From JAKZSU01 sp047517485 (lineage in GTDB: Bacteria > Pseudomonadota > Alphaproteobacteria > UBA7887), in contig JAKZSU010000140.1 in NCBI GenBank assembly GCA_047517485.1, positions 1 to 35,028 on the forward strand: a stretch of 35,028 nt of DNA. The letters are read 5' to 3'. Shown in pieces: positions 1-7,993 of this stretch. A program made the translations under genes and the position numbers. The stretch's first letter is position 1. Each line of letters opens with the position of its first letter. The notes under the pieces are model-generated. The model searched no databases. It was not told the DNA's origin and saw only the letters and a list, made by a program, of their open reading frames with translations.

Positions 1-69
1 GCTCGTGGCCTGCTTTTCTTCCGACTGCTCCAGCAGGCGGTGCAGCACGAGCCGGTCCCCTACAAGGGC
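1..69 (-). other. open reading frame continuing past the kinase stop codon
   Basis: On the minus strand, the codons after the TAG that ends the histidine kinase gene stay open in the same frame to the window edge. They read as kinase-linker-like sequence (GDRLVLHRLLEQSEEKQ). This resembles the coiled segment that often precedes a second histidine-kinase core, so it may be the remainder of the same gene behind a nonsense mutation, or part of a neighbouring kinase joined by a deletion. It is too short to assign. Confidence 0.3.
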
Positions 70-1563
70 CTAGTCGGCGGTCATCGCAGCCTCGGAAACC
101 AAATGTAGGGGATACGAGAGCGAAGTGGATACCCAGTTGCGCGAAAATGCCAGCAGGCGATGGGTCAAATCCGCCCCGAGCCGGGTGGTGGTGATGATGT
201 CGTCCACGATCGGCATCAAGTCGTCACGACCCTCGAGATATCGTTCCAGCAACTGCGCGTTGATCAGGGTCGCGGCGAGCAAATTGTTGAAATCGTGGGC
301 GATACCGCCGGTCAGCTGGCCGACCGCTTGCATCTTTTGGGCTTGGCGCAACTGGTCCTCGGTCGCCTTGCGCTGCGAGACGTCGATGGTGGCCGAGAGC
401 ACCGCGGGACCGCCCTTCCAGGTAATCTTCTGGGCCCGGTTCTCGAGCCATACCAGCGAGCCATCCTTGCGCTGCCCCCGAAATTCGTAAAACGTCGGCG
501 CCGCGTCGTCCCGGTCCCGCGATTGCGAGATCGAGGCCATTCGGTCGCCTTCTCCAGGCGCCCACAATCGTTTGACCGAGGTCAAGGCGAGCACTTCGTC
601 CGCGTCGTCGTAGCCGAACAGGTCGGCGAAAGCCTGGTTGGTGTAGACCAATTTCGCGCCTTGGCGGATCGCGATACCCTGATTGGAGTCTTCCAGCATG
701 CCGCGAAATTGTTCTTCGCTCCGGCGCAGTGCCTGCTCGGTGTTCTTGAGATCCGTGATGTCGGTGCGGATACCGATCGTCCCGCCGCTTGGTGTTTTGT
801 GTTTTCGCGACTGGATCCAACGGCCGTCGTTCAGGCGAATTTCCAGACTCCCTTCGCCTTTGCGGTGGTGCGCCAATCGGGCATGAATGTAGGCCTCTGG
901 GTCGCCGCCCGGGACTTCGAACAAGCCGCGATTTACCGCGGCTCTGAGGAGGTCCTCGTACGGCACGCCGGGGCGGATCAGATCCGCCGTGCCTTTCACC
1001 GCCCCGTCGAGAAATTTACTGTTGTAGGCAGTCAAATTGTCGTCGGCGTCATAGACCGCGAAGCCATCGGGAAAGCTCTCCATGGCTTCCATCAAATTCT
1101 TCAGATTGGTTTTCGCGATCTCATGTAGGTCGGTAATATCTTGCAGGACAACGACAGCGCCGATGACCTTTTCGTCTTCGAGTAGCGGTGACGAAGATAC
1201 ACGTACGTCCAAAACGACGCCGTCGCGGCGCAACAGTTTCCCTTCCTGGTGCTGGAAACTTTCCCGCTTGTGGATGCAAGCCTCGATCGGGCACAGGCGC
1301 CGACATTTGGCTTCTGGGTCGCCGAACACGTCGTAACACGGGCGCGTCAGGGCTTCGTCCAGCCGCCATCCGGTGAGCCGCTCGGCGGCGCGGTTGATGT
1401 AGAGGATGGTGTAATCGAGCCCGCGAACGTAAACCGCGTCGTTCATGCAATCGAGAACGGCGCCCGAATGAAATTTCGGCCGCGTGGCGGATTTCTCATC
1501 GGTCGCCTGGCGCGTCATGACTCCATCCAGACTTCGGTTTCCGACCCGCCCGAAGCGTACCAT
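70..1563 (-). CDS. multi-PAS sensor histidine kinase, lacking the ATPase domain (possibly truncated)
   Basis: Signal-sensing kinase, probably cytoplasmic: no membrane segment is visible in 497 residues. Three PAS domains are apparent (about 32-148, 153-272 and 283-398), followed by a HisKA dimerisation helix with the phospho-acceptor His423 in the motif GGIAHDFNNLL. The first PAS carries a Cys cluster (C76, C87, C91, C96 around CRRLCPIEAC), as in PAS domains that may bind metal or sense redox. After LLAFSR (about residue 476), where homologues continue into the HATPase domain, the protein reads an unrelated-looking tail and stops at a TAG. The ATP-binding N, G1 and G2 boxes are therefore missing and it cannot phosphorylate itself as it stands. 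Translation stays open beyond the stop, which suggests a nonsense mutation, deletion junction or assembly fault. It diverges from the DUF3604 gene across about 150 bp. The PAS/HisKA assignment is secure; functionality is doubtful. Confidence 0.85.
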   Translation of the reverse strand: MVRFGRVGNRSLDGVMTRQATDEKSATRPKFHSGAVLDCMNDAVYVRGLDYTILYINRAAERLTGWRLDEALTRPCYDVFGDPEAKCRRLCPIEACIHKRESFQHQEGKLLRRDGVVLDVRVSSSPLLEDEKVIGAVVVLQDITDLHEIAKTNLKNLMEAMESFPDGFAVYDADDNLTAYNSKFLDGAVKGTADLIRPGVPYEDLLRAAVNRGLFEVPGGDPEAYIHARLAHHRKGEGSLEIRLNDGRWIQSRKHKTPSGGTIGIRTDITDLKNTEQALRRSEEQFRGMLEDSNQGIAIRQGAKLVYTNQAFADLFGYDDADEVLALTSVKRLWAPGEGDRMASISQSRDRDDAAPTFYEFRGQRKDGSLVWLENRAQKITWKGGPAVLSATIDVSQRKATEDQLRQAQKMQAVGQLTGGIAHDFNNLLAATLINAQLLERYLEGRDDLMPIVDDIITTTRLGADLTHRLLAFSRNWVSTSLSYPLHLVSEAAMTAD

Positions 1564-1712
1564 CGAACGCTTTCCGTGACGAATCGAGGCGCGACGGATT
1601 GGCTAAATTCCTGGCGCCAAATGGCCAGAAGTGACGCCGCAAGACTCGTAATCTCGCAGCAGCCTCGTTGTCCGCGCGCAGGTTTTGAAAGGTCGGTCTT
1701 GGAGGAAGAGAA

Positions 1713-2855
1713 ATGAGTCATTATCGGTATCTGGTTGTACCCTTGTTCATTCTCGCGTGCGTATCGGGCGCATCAGCCGCCTCGATCGGCGAGCCTGGTC
1801 GCGGTGACAAAGGACCCAACCTGCTGAAAAATGTCTCCTTCGGCGAGCAGCATTTGCATACGCAGGACTCGCCCGACGCTTTCTCCATGGGCACGCGCAA
1901 TACCCAGGACGACGCGTTCAACTTCCGCAAGGGCAAAGCCATCAAGAAGATCACCCGCGGCCAGAAGGGCATCACGGTGCGGAAGAAAACGCCCTACGAC
2001 TGGTGTGCCGTGACCGATCATGCGCTGCTGATGGGCCTGCTTCCGCTGACACTCGATTCCAGCAATCCTCTTTCGAAAACGGAAATCGCCAAATTGATCG
2101 AGATCGGTACGCCCGAAAATATGGATCGGGTGTTTGGGATCATGATGGGGGTGCTCCAAAAAGGCCGCCCGCCGGCGGGTTTTGACAACAAGGATCTGCA
2201 GCGCTCGGCCTGGGCGAACCAGATCAAGATCACCAACAAGCACAATGATCCGGGAAAATTTACTACCCTGATCGCCGTCGAATGGAGCTCGATCCCGTAC
2301 CGACAGAACCTGCACCGCAACGTCTTTTACAGCGATGACGTGGGTCCCGGGATAGTCTTCTCGACCTTGGATTCGGACCGGCCCGAGGACCTCTGGACTT
2401 ATCTCGAGACCCAACGCGGTGTTGGTCACGAGGTGTTCGCGATTCCGCACAACTCGAATGTCAGCAACAGTCATATGTTTTCGCCGGTCAATTCCTACGC
2501 AACCCCGATCAACGTGGATTGGATCAGGCGCCGCGCCAAAAACGAAGTCGCGGTCGAGATCCTCCAGACCAAGGGAACATCCGACACCCACCCGGCGCGG
2601 TCGCCCAACGGCGAGTTCGCCGACTTCGAATCGGGTTTTAAGGCGATGCCGGGAGCGCGCCTGGTCCTCACCGATTTGGTACACGCCCGACCCGGCCCTC
2701 GTCACCAAGCCGATTTCGTATCCCGGCCTGCGCAACTATTAGTCAGAATAAGGAAGATGGAGCCGCGTTCGAGACTTCGGGCGGGAGGTGCTCAGGTGCC
2801 TCCTCCATTGTTGCGGCACTCCGTATCGAGAAAGTGCCCATGCGTAACCGTGTAA
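1713..2855 (+). pseudogene. DUF3604 family secreted protein, internal deletion plus frame change
   Basis: Exported protein of the DUF3604 (PHP-like) family, function unknown. A strong Shine-Dalgarno (GGAGGAAGAG) precedes the ATG, and residues 1-22 form a signal peptide. The family N-terminus is clear: FGEQHLHTQDSPDAFS near residue 44, CAVTDHALLMG near 97, and the NGEFADFE stretch near 302. Full-length members are, from memory, over 600 residues, but here the sequence jumps after about nt 2625-2650. The family's usual C-terminus (ERAWSSPIWYTP...) is present in a different frame, ending at the TAG at 2740-2742. The original frame instead runs on through low-quality sequence to 2855, overlapping the next gene by 22 bp. 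The simplest reading is a deletion of several hundred bp that fused the middle of the gene to its extreme 3' end out of frame. The metal-site half is retained, but the product is probably inactive. Confidence 0.8.
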
Positions 2856-3757
2856 TTCGGTTGGTTCGGGAGCCGCTGCTCCAATTCCTGGTCATCGGTG
2901 CCTGCATTTACGGCGCCTATGCGCTGTATGGCACGCCGGCCGAGACGATCGACGACCGGACCGTCCGGGTCGATGCCAATCGCATCGCCGCGTTTGTCGG
3001 CGAGTGGGAAATGCGCTGGAGTCGCCCGCCGACCCGCGACGAACTCAACCGCGTGACCGACAGCTATGTCCGAGAGGATATTCTCTATCGTCAGGCGGTG
3101 GCGATCGGGCTCGCCGAGGATGATCCGATTACCCGGCGGCGGGTCGCGCAAAAGCTCGAGTTCCTCACCAGCGACATCGCGCTCTCGAAGCAGCCGGAAC
3201 CTGGCGAACTCGAACGCTATTTCGCCGACAATCTCAATCTGTTTCGTCAACCCGATCAGATCACTTTCAGTCATGCCTTCCTCGATCCCGACCGGCGCGG
3301 CGACGCAACTCTCGGCGACGCGGATCTTCTGCTCGCGCACCTCCAGGCGGCGGGCGAGCCGGATCCGGCGATACCGCCCGCCGGTGATCGGTTCATGCAG
3401 CAGGCGCATTATCCGCTGGCGACTGAACAGGAAGTCCGGCGTCAGATGGGCAGCGGCTTCGCCGCCACCGTCATGCGGCTCGCGCCCGGGCAATGGCATG
3501 GCCCGGTCCTGTCCGGATTCGGCGTCCACCTGGTCTATGTCCATGACCTGAGACAAACCCCGGCGCCGGACTTCGCCGAGGTCAGTGATACCGTGCGCAA
3601 GGCCTGGACGGTGGAGCAGCAGGAACAGTTCAACGAAGACTTTTTCGCCAGTCTCAAGAGCACTTACAACATCGAGATATCGGCAATTCCCGAGGATCGC
3701 ATTCTCGATGGCGAAACCAACGCGGCCACCGAGTCGGTTGCCGATTCATCGCTATGA
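2834..3757 (+). CDS. membrane-anchored parvulin-like peptidyl-prolyl isomerase
   Basis: Predicted PpiC/parvulin-type cis-trans prolyl isomerase, or a chaperone derived from one, anchored in the inner membrane and facing the periplasm. A single hydrophobic segment lies near residues 15-32 (LLQFLVIGACIYGAYALYG). An N-terminal helical arm with the SurA/PpiC-like phrase VTDSYVREDILYRQAVAIGL follows at about 70-100. The rotamase-like domain covers roughly 140-240 and ends in the typical APGQWHGPVLSGFGVHLVYV motif. The first possible start is GTG at 2834; ATG at 2840 is equally plausible and removes only two residues. Its 3' end overlaps the next start by four bases (ATGA), so the two are probably translationally coupled. 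It may help fold the exported proteins encoded around it; that role is inferred from position. Confidence 0.8.
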   Translation: MPMRNRVIRLVREPLLQFLVIGACIYGAYALYGTPAETIDDRTVRVDANRIAAFVGEWEMRWSRPPTRDELNRVTDSYVREDILYRQAVAIGLAEDDPITRRRVAQKLEFLTSDIALSKQPEPGELERYFADNLNLFRQPDQITFSHAFLDPDRRGDATLGDADLLLAHLQAAGEPDPAIPPAGDRFMQQAHYPLATEQEVRRQMGSGFAATVMRLAPGQWHGPVLSGFGVHLVYVHDLRQTPAPDFAEVSDTVRKAWTVEQQEQFNEDFFASLKSTYNIEISAIPEDRILDGETNAATESVADSSL

Positions 3758-4776
3758 CGCCGGTGTTCATGGGCCATTGGCGGAACATCGCCGCGTGCCT
3801 GCTGCTCGCGGTGATAGTGCACCCCGCCGCCGTATCGGCCGATGAATTCAGTCCCGCGCTGCTCGACATCACCGAACGCGACGGCGGCTGGGTGGATGTG
3901 ATTTGGAAGGTGCCGACGCGCGCCGGCCGGGCGGTCGCCTTGACCCCCAAATTGCCGGACTTTTTCGTGCCGTTCGGCACCGGCTCGGCGCGCGAGGTCC
4001 CCGGCGCCTGGCTCGAGATCGCGACCTATCGCACCGCCGGCCAGGCGCTGACCGGCGCCGCGCTGACAATCGACGGCCTCGCCGGCGTGCCGACCGATGT
4101 CCTGGTCCGTATCTCGCTGGCCGACGGTACCGAGCATTCGGCGATCCTGCGCGGCGGCACCAACGCCTTCATCATTCCCCAGCAGGCGACCCGCGCCGAG
4201 CTCGCGGTGTCGTATTGGCGGATGGGCACCATCCATATATTGGAGGGCTTCGATCACCTGCTGTTTCTGCTCGCCCTGTTGCTCATCGTCACCGGTCTCT
4301 GGCCGCTGTTGAAGACCGTCACCGCGTTCACCGTGGCGCACAGCCTGACCTTGGCGCTCGCCACCCTCGGGCTGGTCACCATCCCGCCGGCGCCGACCGA
4401 GGCGGTGATCTCTCTCAGCATCGTCTTCTTGGCGATCGAAGTGGTGCGCAAGGGGGCGGGCGAAATCACTCTGACCGAGCGCTATCCCTGGCTCGTCGCG
4501 TTCACCTTCGGCCTGGTGCATGGGCTCGGTTTCGCCGGCGCTCTGTCGGAGATCGGCGTACCCCAGAACGAGGTGCCACTGGCGCTGCTGACTTTCAATC
4601 TCGGGGTCGAGACCGGCCAGGTGCTGTTCGTGGTCGCGGTCTCGCTGGGCCTCGTCTTGCTTCACAAAGCGCACGGCAGGTCGGCGCTGACGATGGTGCG
4701 CGCGGCACCCTACGCGATCGGCGGCGTGGCCGCGTTCTGGACCCTGCAGCGATTGGTCAGCTCGTTCGCGGCGTAG
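3754..4776 (+). CDS. HupE/UreJ-like membrane protein
   Basis: Membrane protein of the HupE/UreJ (second type) family, whose better-known relatives are linked to nickel supply for hydrogenase and urease. No such enzyme is encoded here, so the substrate is unknown. An N-terminal signal peptide (ACLLLAVIVHPAAVSA) precedes an exported region of about 120 residues. The helical domain follows, with the family signature GTIHILEGFDHLLFLLALLL near residue 157, then FTVAHSLTLALATLG and FGLVHGLGFAGAL. The His/Asp pairs in these helices are the likely metal-binding positions. About six membrane segments are visible. The start ATG overlaps the PPIase stop. An in-frame Met at residue 5 gives a more standard signal peptide and is an alternative start. 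Confidence 0.82.
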   Translation: MTPVFMGHWRNIAACLLLAVIVHPAAVSADEFSPALLDITERDGGWVDVIWKVPTRAGRAVALTPKLPDFFVPFGTGSAREVPGAWLEIATYRTAGQALTGAALTIDGLAGVPTDVLVRISLADGTEHSAILRGGTNAFIIPQQATRAELAVSYWRMGTIHILEGFDHLLFLLALLLIVTGLWPLLKTVTAFTVAHSLTLALATLGLVTIPPAPTEAVISLSIVFLAIEVVRKGAGEITLTERYPWLVAFTFGLVHGLGFAGALSEIGVPQNEVPLALLTFNLGVETGQVLFVVAVSLGLVLLHKAHGRSALTMVRAAPYAIGGVAAFWTLQRLVSSFAA

Positions 4777-4934
4777 CGACTCGAACCGCCTCCGCTCTTC
4801 TTCCGACGGCTGCTTCAGGCTACCGTTCATCGTACCGAACGAGTAGTCTGGCGCCGTCGTTAAACGCCAAAGTGGAGCGGGCCATCATCGATTTGACCGA
4901 GAACCGGGCGCGCCGACTTTCAGGCCGACGCCCG

Positions 4935-5753
4935 ATGCGGCTGGCACGCACGGGGATCGTCGCCTTATGCCTCGCGGCCGCGATCCCGCAATTCGCCCCG
5001 GCGGCCGAGGCCGGCGACCGCGATCTCAACGGCGTCTGGCAGGTGCTGAATACCGCCAACTTCGATCTCGAGGCGCATCACGCGCGCCACGCACTGCAGG
5101 TGCGCAAAGGGCCGATGGGGCCGGTACCCGACGCCCGCGTCGTCGCCCTCGGCGCGGTCGGCGCGGTCCCGGCCGGGCCCGGCGTGGTCGACGGTGGCGC
5201 GATCCCCTACACGCCGGAAGCGCGGGCGGTGCGCGACGACAATCGCGCCCATTGGGTCGAGCGCGATCCCGAGATCAAATGCTATCTCCCCGGCGTGCCG
5301 CGAGCGACCTATATGCCCTACGCCTTCCAGATCCTGCAGAACGACGACGCGGTGCTGTTCGCCTACGAATACGCCGGTGCGGTCCGCAATATCTATTTGA
5401 CCGATCCCGGCGAAGCGCCGGTGGACTCGTGGATGGGGCAGTCCTATGGCACCTGGGACGGCGACACCTTCGTCGTCGAGGTCACCGCGCAGAACGGCCA
5501 GACCTGGCTCGACCGCGCCGGCAATCACGCCTCCAGCCAGCTCACTGTGACCGAGCGCTATACCAAGATCGGCCCCGATCACATCGACTATTCCGCTACC
5601 CTCGACGACCCGGCGACGTTCACCGCGCCATGGACCATAAGTATGATCCTCTATCGCCGTATCGGGCCGGATGCGGAGCTGATGGAATTCAATTGCGTCG
5701 AATTCGTCGAGGAACTCATCTACGGCCATTTGCGCAAGGAGCCGCTCGAATGA
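4935..5753 (+). CDS. secreted protein of unknown function
   Basis: Exported protein of 272 residues. The ATG at 4935 was chosen because it gives a clean signal peptide (MRLARTGIVALCLAAAIPQF, cleavage after AEA). The reading frame is open further upstream but without a convincing start. The mature part begins DLNGVWQVLNTANFDLE and contains RDPEIKCYLPGVPRATYMPY-type and YGTWDGDTFVVEVT motifs. I recall these from a family common in Acidobacteria and environmental proteobacteria that has no assigned function. The repeated GxW and WDGDTFVV phrases suggest a beta-rich fold. It shares the WxGDTxVV motif with the next gene, so the two are probably distant paralogues. Its stop overlaps the next start (ATGA). 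About 160 bp without a gene separate it from the HupE-like gene. Function unknown. Confidence 0.78.
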   Translation: MRLARTGIVALCLAAAIPQFAPAAEAGDRDLNGVWQVLNTANFDLEAHHARHALQVRKGPMGPVPDARVVALGAVGAVPAGPGVVDGGAIPYTPEARAVRDDNRAHWVERDPEIKCYLPGVPRATYMPYAFQILQNDDAVLFAYEYAGAVRNIYLTDPGEAPVDSWMGQSYGTWDGDTFVVEVTAQNGQTWLDRAGNHASSQLTVTERYTKIGPDHIDYSATLDDPATFTAPWTISMILYRRIGPDAELMEFNCVEFVEELIYGHLRKEPLE

Positions 5754-6769
5754 TCAGAACCCTCGTTGCCGCATCTCTATGCCTCTTATTGTCCGCGGCC
5801 GGCGGTCCGGCCCGGGCTTGGGATGACGATTATGAGCCACCGCGGATGGCCGACGGCACGCCCGACATGCAGGGCATCTGGACCAATGCCTCGGTCACCG
5901 CGCTCGAACGCCCGTCTCATCTCAGCACCCTGGTGATCAGCCGGGCGCAGGCCGAGTCCTGGGAACGCGGTGCCCTGGCGGGCTCGAAGGCCGATGCCCA
6001 GCCCACCGATCCCGACAATCCGGCGTTGCCGCGGGGCTCGGCGGACGGGGTCGGCGGCTACAATCGTTTCTGGATCGATTTCGGCACCAAGGCGGCGGAA
6101 ATCGATGGCGAACTGCGCAGCGCCTGGATCGTCGAGCCGGCGGGCGGGCGGCTGCCCTGGTCGTCGTCGGGCGGCACCAAGTCGCGCCAGGCGGTCGGGC
6201 GCGCCTACACCACCGCCGACAATCCCGAAGTCCGCTCGCCCGGCGAGCGCTGCATCATCGGCTACGGCGGCAGCGGCGGGCCGCCGATGATGAACGTGCT
6301 CTACAACAACAATTATCAGATCGTGCAAACCCCGGGCACGGTGGCGATCCTCGTCGAGATGGCGCACAACGCGCGGCTGATTCGGATCGACGGCCAACAT
6401 CGCCCGCAGTCGATGCGCGCCTGGCTCGGCGACAGCGTCGGCCGTTGGGAGGGCGACACCTTGGTCGTCGATACGGTCAATTTCCACCCCGGCGCCAGCA
6501 TGCGCACCGGCCTGCGCAACCGCTTCTACCTATCGCCCAATGCCAAGGTAGAGGAACGCTTCACCCGCGTTTCCGACGGCGAAATCTTTTATCAATTCAC
6601 CGTCGACGATCTCGAGATCTACACCCAGCCGTGGCGCGCCGAGATGGTGCTGCGCCAGACCGAGGGACCGATCTTTGAGTATGCCTGTCACGAGGCGAAC
6701 TACTCGATGTTCGGCATTCTCGCCGGCGCTCGGATCAGAGAAGGCAAGACCCTAAAGGAAAGCCGATGA
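5750..6769 (+). CDS. secreted protein of unknown function, paralogous to the upstream gene
   Basis: Exported 339-residue protein. A signal peptide (about residues 1-22, ending ARA) is followed by MADGTPDMQGIWTNASVTALERP, a typical opening of a large uncharacterised family of environmental bacteria. Further motifs are GERCIIGYGGSGGPPMMNVLYN near residue 165 and GRWEGDTLVVDTVNF near 229; the latter matches WDGDTFVVEVT in the preceding gene. Both ends overlap neighbours by four bases, so it sits in a tightly coupled set with the upstream secreted protein and the DUF6152-like gene downstream. These three gene types are often found together in my recollection, but no reaction is established. No catalytic motif can be named. 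Confidence 0.78.
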   Translation: MIRTLVAASLCLLLSAAGGPARAWDDDYEPPRMADGTPDMQGIWTNASVTALERPSHLSTLVISRAQAESWERGALAGSKADAQPTDPDNPALPRGSADGVGGYNRFWIDFGTKAAEIDGELRSAWIVEPAGGRLPWSSSGGTKSRQAVGRAYTTADNPEVRSPGERCIIGYGGSGGPPMMNVLYNNNYQIVQTPGTVAILVEMAHNARLIRIDGQHRPQSMRAWLGDSVGRWEGDTLVVDTVNFHPGASMRTGLRNRFYLSPNAKVEERFTRVSDGEIFYQFTVDDLEIYTQPWRAEMVLRQTEGPIFEYACHEANYSMFGILAGARIREGKTLKESR

Positions 6770-7206
6770 CTAAAATATTTCTCACTCTTGCTGGTGTCGC
6801 GCTCCTCGGCCTCGCGACCGGACCCGCCAACGCGCACCACGCCTTCTCCGCCGAGTTCGATGCCAATGCCCCGGTCCTGCTGCGCGGCAAGGTGACCAAA
6901 ATGGAATGGGTCAATCCGCACACCTGGGTGCATCTCGAGGTCGTCGACGAGGATGGCGCCGTCACCCGCTGGATGGTCGAGGGCGGCACGCCCAATACGC
7001 TGCTCCGTGTCGGGGTCGATCGGCACAGCTTGCAGCCCGGCACCGAGATCATCGTTCGCGGCTACCAAAGCAAGGACAAGATCTGCGTTCCCGCATGCAA
7101 GGCCAACGGCCGCGACATCACCTTTACCGACGGCCGCAAGATTTTCATGGGATCATCCGGCACCGGTGCGCCGCGCGACGGCGCCGACCCGCGCGAGGCC
7201 GAATAA
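6766..7206 (+). CDS. DUF6152 family small exported protein
   Basis: Exported protein of 146 residues; the first 23 form a signal peptide ending ANA. The mature protein begins HHAFSAEFDANAPVLLRGKVTKMEWVNPHTWVHLEV. This matches the DUF6152 family pattern as I remember it (AHH-F-AEFD-N-P then V-WxNPH). The fold is probably a small beta barrel of the OB type. Two cysteines (KICVPACKA) lie close together near residue 107. The start codon overlaps the preceding stop (ATGA), and it is the last gene of the plus-strand group. A perfect 11-bp stem-loop follows the stop at once. Role unknown; the paired His at the mature N-terminus might bind metal, which is speculation. Confidence 0.8.
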   Translation: MTKIFLTLAGVALLGLATGPANAHHAFSAEFDANAPVLLRGKVTKMEWVNPHTWVHLEVVDEDGAVTRWMVEGGTPNTLLRVGVDRHSLQPGTEIIVRGYQSKDKICVPACKANGRDITFTDGRKIFMGSSGTGAPRDGADPREAE

Positions 7207-7232
7207 CCAACCTGCAAAGCGTTGCAGGTTGG
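7207..7232 (+). terminator. stem-loop directly after the DUF6152 gene
   Basis: Perfect inverted repeat: CCAACCTGCAA (7207-7217), loop AGCG, TTGCAGGTTGG (7222-7232). It begins at the base after the TAA stop. There is no T-run behind it, so it may be a weak or Rho-dependent terminator or an RNA 3'-end stabiliser. Confidence 0.5.
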
Positions 7233-7290
7233 CAAGCGCGACCGCGCGCCCGAGCTTATGCGAGGCCAGCCTGCGTGGCGCTTGAACGCG
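7231..7290 (+). repeat. dispersed core repeat, copy A
   Basis: About 60 bp starting GGCAAGCGCGACCGCG and ending GGCGCTTGAACGCG. Nearly the same sequence recurs at 13446-13505 and four times after 34536, always in plus orientation and always just behind the stop codon of a plus-strand gene. The ends CAAGCGC (7233-7239) and GCGCTTG (7278-7284) are complementary, so the unit can fold on itself. It is followed by the hairpin at 7294-7326. Confidence 0.8.
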
Positions 7291-7293
7291 CTA

Positions 7294-7326
7294 CAAACCG
7301 CGATGAGTAATTCTCATCGCGGTTTG
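7294..7326. terminator. 14-bp-arm hairpin between convergent genes
   Basis: CAAACCGCGATGAG (7294-7307), loop TAATT, CTCATCGCGGTTTG (7313-7326): a perfect 14-bp stem between a plus-strand gene and the minus-strand gene whose stop is at 7334. It can act on transcripts from both sides. Identical arms with a different loop occur at 13509-13541, also behind a copy of the core repeat. Confidence 0.6.
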
Positions 7327-7333
7327 GTATGAA

Positions 7334-7993
7334 CTAGTAAAACGCGATCCAGCGTCCGGCGGTGGCAACGGTCACCCACATCGCCAGGGTTATCACGGAA
7401 GCGGCTTTCGTGAGGCCGGGAGTTGTTGTCTCAGGCTCGCGTCGCTTGCCCAACCAGGCGAACACCATCAGGCCGACCAGCAGGATCGCCATCGCGGTTC
7501 GCGCTGTCGAATCCGACAGATATAGAAACACGCCCGCCCACAGCGCGATCGACCCGACTGCCAAGACCCACCCCAAAACCGGCAGGCGCCCAGCGCCCGC
7601 GATCAGCCGGTTGCGCACGCCGAAGGTAAATATCAGCACCGCGGCGAGCGCCGCCATCTTCACCCAATAGGGTGGGCTGTAATAGATATTCATCAGCTCG
7701 GCCGACGCCAGGGTCATTCCCGAAAGAATCGCCAACGCCAGCGCAAACAGAGTCAGCGGCCGAGCCATGCGATAGATCCTGGCCGGGGTCTGCGATGTCA
7801 GGCCGGCGCCGAGCACCCGCATATCGACGATCAGGATCGCCCCGCCGAGCAGGCCGAGGGCGAGCAAGTGCACCGCGCCGGCCCACGGCACGATCCACGT
7901 CGATGCCTTGACCCACGCGGCCAGCGCCGACTGATCGAGCCCGTTATAAATCGGATAGACGAAATCCCTGGCGAACTCTGACACGCGGGTCAC
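7334..7993 (-). CDS. multi-pass membrane protein (DUF6644-like), second of a pair
   Basis: Inner-membrane protein of 219 residues with about six hydrophobic segments. It resembles its upstream neighbour (7990-8535): both have an early helix with a buried His followed by an (I/V)VD(L/M)R(L/V)LG phrase (here VHLLALGLLGGAILIVDMRVLG). I place both in the DUF6644 family from memory. The start is set at GTG 7993 because it overlaps the upstream TGA as GTGA, giving translational coupling; a TTG at 8005 extends the frame by four codons and seems less likely. The c-type cytochrome at the head of this operon and the conserved membrane His suggest, without proof, a heme-binding electron-transfer membrane unit. 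No enzymatic motif is visible. Confidence 0.75.
   Translation of the reverse strand: MTRVSEFARDFVYPIYNGLDQSALAAWVKASTWIVPWAGAVHLLALGLLGGAILIVDMRVLGAGLTSQTPARIYRMARPLTLFALALAILSGMTLASAELMNIYYSPPYWVKMAALAAVLIFTFGVRNRLIAGAGRLPVLGWVLAVGSIALWAGVFLYLSDSTARTAMAILLVGLMVFAWLGKRREPETTTPGLTKAASVITLAMWVTVATAGRWIAFY

Noticed and set aside
4777..4934. Small gene or RNA between the HupE-like gene and the secreted-protein gene
   Set aside because: No start with ribosome site, no tRNA-like fold and no repeat was found; probably just spacer.
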